In this document: positions 5,978 through 7,606 of the stretch, in pieces | Layout of the letters: the number at the start of each line of letters is the position of its first letter | Numbering within the stretch: position 1 is the stretch's first letter | Assembly (NCBI GenBank): GCA_905215115.1 | Contig: CAJMOP010000095.1 | Span: 1 to 7,606 of the forward strand | DNA length: 7,606 bases | Reading direction: 5' to 3' | Source of the DNA: an uncultured bacterium | Lineage (GTDB): Bacteria > Actinomycetota > Coriobacteriia > Coriobacteriales > Coriobacteriaceae | Notes under the pieces: generated by a model | Told to the model about the DNA's origin: nothing | The model's input: only the letters and a program-made list of their open reading frames with translations | The model's database searches: none | Position numbers and translations under genes: made by a program

Positions 5978-6485
5978 AATCTCCCTCCAGCCATTCGGGA
6001 CGCGATTGATACGAGACATCGACCTTGAGCTCAACGTAGCCGCCCTCGGCGGCACCACCCATAGCCTGCGCAAACGCACCGATCACGGGCAACGGCTTGA
6101 CCTCGCCGGAAACGGACACGGACGAGACGCCACCCGCACCGGCCCGGCCAAGCTCGATATCCCACGACAGCGGCCCGCCGGCATGAAAGATCGAAACGTT
6201 GGGCACTGCGGCAAGCCGGCGGCGGGTGAACTCCTTAAGATCGTCGTCCTCCGCCGTCGTCGTGGTCATGAGCCGCGCGGTCTCGGCGGCGGCAGACTCC
6301 ATGACCGCGCGCGTATAGAGCAGGCACACCGGTTGCAGTGCGAGAAGGATGAGCGTCAGAAACGTCGGCAGCAAAAAAGCGGCCTCGACCGTAGACTGCG
6401 CCCGGTCCTCGCACGCGATATCAATACAACGCGATGTCCTTAGCGCCCGCAGCGGCGTCGATAACCGACATCGAGGCAACGCCAT
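5949..6485 (-). CDS. TadE-like pseudopilin
   Basis: The 178-residue product carries EDRAQSTVEAAFLLP (26-40) followed by a hydrophobic segment (about 36-58), the TadE prepilin-type signature. The expected peptidase site is after Ala29, with Glu34 at +5. The mature protein is about 150 residues and mostly extracytoplasmic, ending in EWLEGDYDSW...WD. The start is uncertain. The only nearby ATG in frame is 6485, which overlaps the upstream gene by 65 bp, gives a 27-residue leader before the motif and has only a weak GGCGG site. The open frame to 6890 is a shadow of the upstream genes. It overlaps the next gene by 29 bp. Its context in a tad operon supports the assignment strongly. Confidence 0.85.
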   Translation of the reverse strand: MALPRCRLSTPLRALRTSRCIDIACEDRAQSTVEAAFLLPTFLTLILLALQPVCLLYTRAVMESAAAETARLMTTTTAEDDDLKEFTRRRLAAVPNVSIFHAGGPLSWDIELGRAGAGGVSSVSVSGEVKPLPVIGAFAQAMGGAAEGGYVELKVDVSYQSRPEWLEGDYDSWIATWD

Positions 6486-6639
6486 GGGATGCCGCCCGCT
6501 CGACCAGCGCCGCCAAGCGCCCATCGGTGCCAGCACGCCAAAGTCCCGCAATCGCCAGCACGATCGATAACAGCGCCACCGTGACGATGGCGTATTCCAC
6601 AGTCGCTTGGGCAACCTCTTCACGCAGAACGCCATGCAT
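6421..6639 (-). CDS. Small Flp/TadE-like pilin-type protein
   Basis: The 72-residue product has a short leader (MHGVLREEVA), the motif QATVEYAIV (11-19) and a hydrophobic helix to about residue 36, then a short amphipathic tail. This is the size and layout of Flp-type pilins. Cleavage after Ala10 would place Glu15-Tyr16 at the canonical +5/+6. It could be a minor pilin or a second Flp subunit; the tail (about 37 residues) is longer than that of the Flp at 7168-7401. The start at 6639 follows AAAGGAGG with a 9-nt gap. The upstream gene's TGA ends 1 bp before, so the pair is coupled. It overlaps the TadE-like start. Confidence 0.85.
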   Translation of the reverse strand: MHGVLREEVAQATVEYAIVTVALLSIVLAIAGLWRAGTDGRLAALVERAASHGVASMSVIDAAAGAKDIALY

Positions 6640-6640
6640 T

Positions 6641-7204
6641 TCACGATCCCTCCTTTGAGTTTATTGTTTGCGGGACCAGGCGCACGGCGCGCAGACGACA
6701 CGAAGCATCGCCAGTATCCGCGGCAACCGTCACCATATCGACCCAGCCGCGTCCGTCGCGCACGATAGCGCCCCACACGTTGCCCTTGATATCGAGATAG
6801 CCGCTCAGAGCAAGTTGTGCCGTGGGTACCTCGCGATAGGCACGCAGCATATCCGCTGCCGCTTCGGTCATCGGTCGGTCCTCGGACCATGCAAGCCGGA
6901 CCGCAATCGCGTTGCCCTCAGGCGAATCCGTCGCAGTGCCAGACCGCTTGTCGAGCGCCCGCAGAAAGGTTTGCGCCGTGACAGCGACATCCGAATCGTC
7001 CGCATCTCGCATCTCATCTTTTTGAGACGCCACCGCCGAATCTGAGCCCAAATCGGAGGCGGTCCCAGGACGCTGCTGCCGCGCGGCGTTAAGCCCCCAA
7101 AGCACCACCGCTATCGCCACGGTCAGGCAAGCAAACACCAGCAGCACCCCGATGGGGCGCTCGCCCTCTACAGGCTGTTGATGCCCTCGCTGATCGCATC
7201 CCAT
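6641..7204 (-). CDS. Single-pass membrane protein of the Tad operon, function unknown
   Basis: I do not recognise the family. The 187-residue product has a short hydrophilic N-terminus, one strong membrane segment (about 18-39) and an acidic linker (50-72). A compact C-terminal domain (about 74-180) contains GYLDIKGNVWGAIVRDGRGW (135-154) and a single cysteine at 169. The topology suggests a small anchored domain outside the membrane. It lies between the Flp pilin and the small pilin-like gene, so a role in pilus assembly or export is plausible by context only. The ATG at 7204 overlaps the flp gene by 37 bp and has only a weak AAAGAG site. No other ATG precedes the membrane segment after the flp stop, and the alternative GTG at 7147 would cut into that segment. 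Confidence 0.75.
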   Translation of the reverse strand: MGCDQRGHQQPVEGERPIGVLLVFACLTVAIAVVLWGLNAARQQRPGTASDLGSDSAVASQKDEMRDADDSDVAVTAQTFLRALDKRSGTATDSPEGNAIAVRLAWSEDRPMTEAAADMLRAYREVPTAQLALSGYLDIKGNVWGAIVRDGRGWVDMVTVAADTGDASCRLRAVRLVPQTINSKEGS

Positions 7205-7401
7205 AGCTCTTTAACCTTGCCTTTAAATGCAACGATGGCAATAATCGCGATCACCACAAGTACGCCCACTAAAATGGCGTACTCGGTGGTACCCTGCGCG
7301 CTCTCCTCCTGCAACAGCTCCTTGGCATGCTGGCGAGTGTGAATCGCCCGGCAAAAAGCCCAGCTCCAAGCCTTGTCAGCAACTTCGACCATCGTGTTCA
7401 T
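7168..7401 (-). CDS. flp: Flp-family type IVb pilin
   Basis: Flp is the major subunit of the Tad-secreted adhesive pilus. The 77-residue precursor has a long leader (about 35 residues), then EESAQGTTEYAILVG (32-46), a hydrophobic helix to about residue 59 and a short charged tail ending GINSL. Glu40-Tyr41 are the conserved +5/+6 pair if the prepilin peptidase cuts after Ala35; most characterised Flp precursors have Gly there. The start at 7401 is set by GGGAGG 5 nt upstream. A second ATG at 7392 is possible but has poorer spacing. It follows tadC by 10 bp. Short mature length (about 42 residues) and the TEY motif make the call firm. Confidence 0.93.
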   Translation of the reverse strand: MNTMVEVADKAWSWAFCRAIHTRQHAKELLQEESAQGTTEYAILVGVLVVIAIIAIVAFKGKVKELWDAISEGINSL

Positions 7402-7411
7402 GTATTCCTCC

Positions 7412-7606
7412 CTACATCATCCCGCCTGCTCCCAGCAGCGGGCCCAATATGGACAGAAGCAACGCCGGCAAGATGAGCGTGCCGGTGGGAATCAACAGCT
7501 TGACGGGCGCACGCTCGATCTCGCGCTCGACCGCGGCGCGATGAGCCGCACGGATCTCGCGACTTTGAGCGGCCAGCGTCTCGGCAAGTGGGGCACCCAG
7601 GGCGAG
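7412..7606 (-). CDS. tadC: TadC-like inner-membrane pilus assembly protein, 5' part outside window
   Basis: Only the last 64 codons are present. They read as a helix with HRAAVEREIERAPVKLLIP (22-40), then a hydrophobic segment (about 41-57) with LILPALLLSILGP, ending in GAGGMM and TAG at 7414-7412. This is the C-terminal pattern of TadC/GspF-domain proteins: a charged helix with a conserved 'A-R-P-K-L-IP' turn, then a final membrane helix with P-x4-GP. TadC is a platform protein of the Tad secretion system. The frame is open to base 7606. The TAG is 10 bp from the Flp ATG, with the Flp ribosome site in between, so both belong to one operon. TadB is the alternative, but the immediately downstream Flp and other tad genes fit TadC. 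Confidence 0.8.
   Translation of the reverse strand, partial: LALGAPLAETLAAQSREIRAAHRAAVEREIERAPVKLLIPTGTLILPALLLSILGPLLGAGGMM

Noticed and set aside
6486..6890. Upstream extension of the TadE-like frame to 6890
   Set aside because: It runs antiparallel in frame terms through two other genes that have their own motifs and ribosome sites, and would put the prepilin motif far from the N-terminus.

Overview
The window looks like the chromosome of a high-GC Gram-positive actinobacterium, most likely a gut Coriobacteriia member such as Collinsella. That placement is an inference from base composition, strong GGAGG-type ribosome sites, the actinobacterial style of the Tad pilus genes and the DUF192 partner. 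No 16S or other marker is present to prove it. Every gene I can support is on the minus strand; the plus-strand open frames are GC-rich shadows.

Read in the direction of transcription (from 7606 down to 1), the right half is the distal part of a Tad/Flp pilus operon. It holds the end of tadC, the Flp pilin gene, a single-pass membrane protein of unknown function, a small pilin-like protein, a TadE-like pseudopilin, a large 717-residue TadG-like protein, a second TadE/TadF-like pseudopilin and a DUF192 protein. Gaps are 10 bp or less and most junctions overlap (for example TAATG and GTGA), so the set is probably co-transcribed and translationally coupled. Four of the products share an A-Q-x-T-x-E prepilin-type motif before a hydrophobic segment, so TadV-type peptidase would be expected to process them and the Tad machinery to assemble or use them.

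Next comes a two-gene cassette that looks like a type II toxin-antitoxin pair. A small basic, BrnT-like protein is followed by a ribbon-helix-helix antitoxin-like protein, joined by TGATG. Its leader carries a perfect palindrome and two direct repeats that could be an autoregulatory operator.

Then comes a tRNA-Phe(GAA) gene with a near-consensus promoter and a rho-independent terminator. The 3' end of the tRNA and its terminator are repeated exactly (64 bp) 154 bp further on, around about 90 bp of unusual hairpin-rich DNA. This suggests a tandem duplication or the scar of an element at the tRNA 3' end.

The left end holds a cytoplasmic GH5-type (exo-1,3-beta-glucanase-like) protein that lacks the general acid/base glutamate. 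It is followed closely by rsmI, the 16S rRNA 2'-O-methyltransferase, which runs off the window.

The observations most worth following are the GH5 homologue with an altered active site, the duplicated tRNA tail, the TA cassette with its operator, and the cysteine-rich TadG-like/DUF192 pair in the pilus operon.
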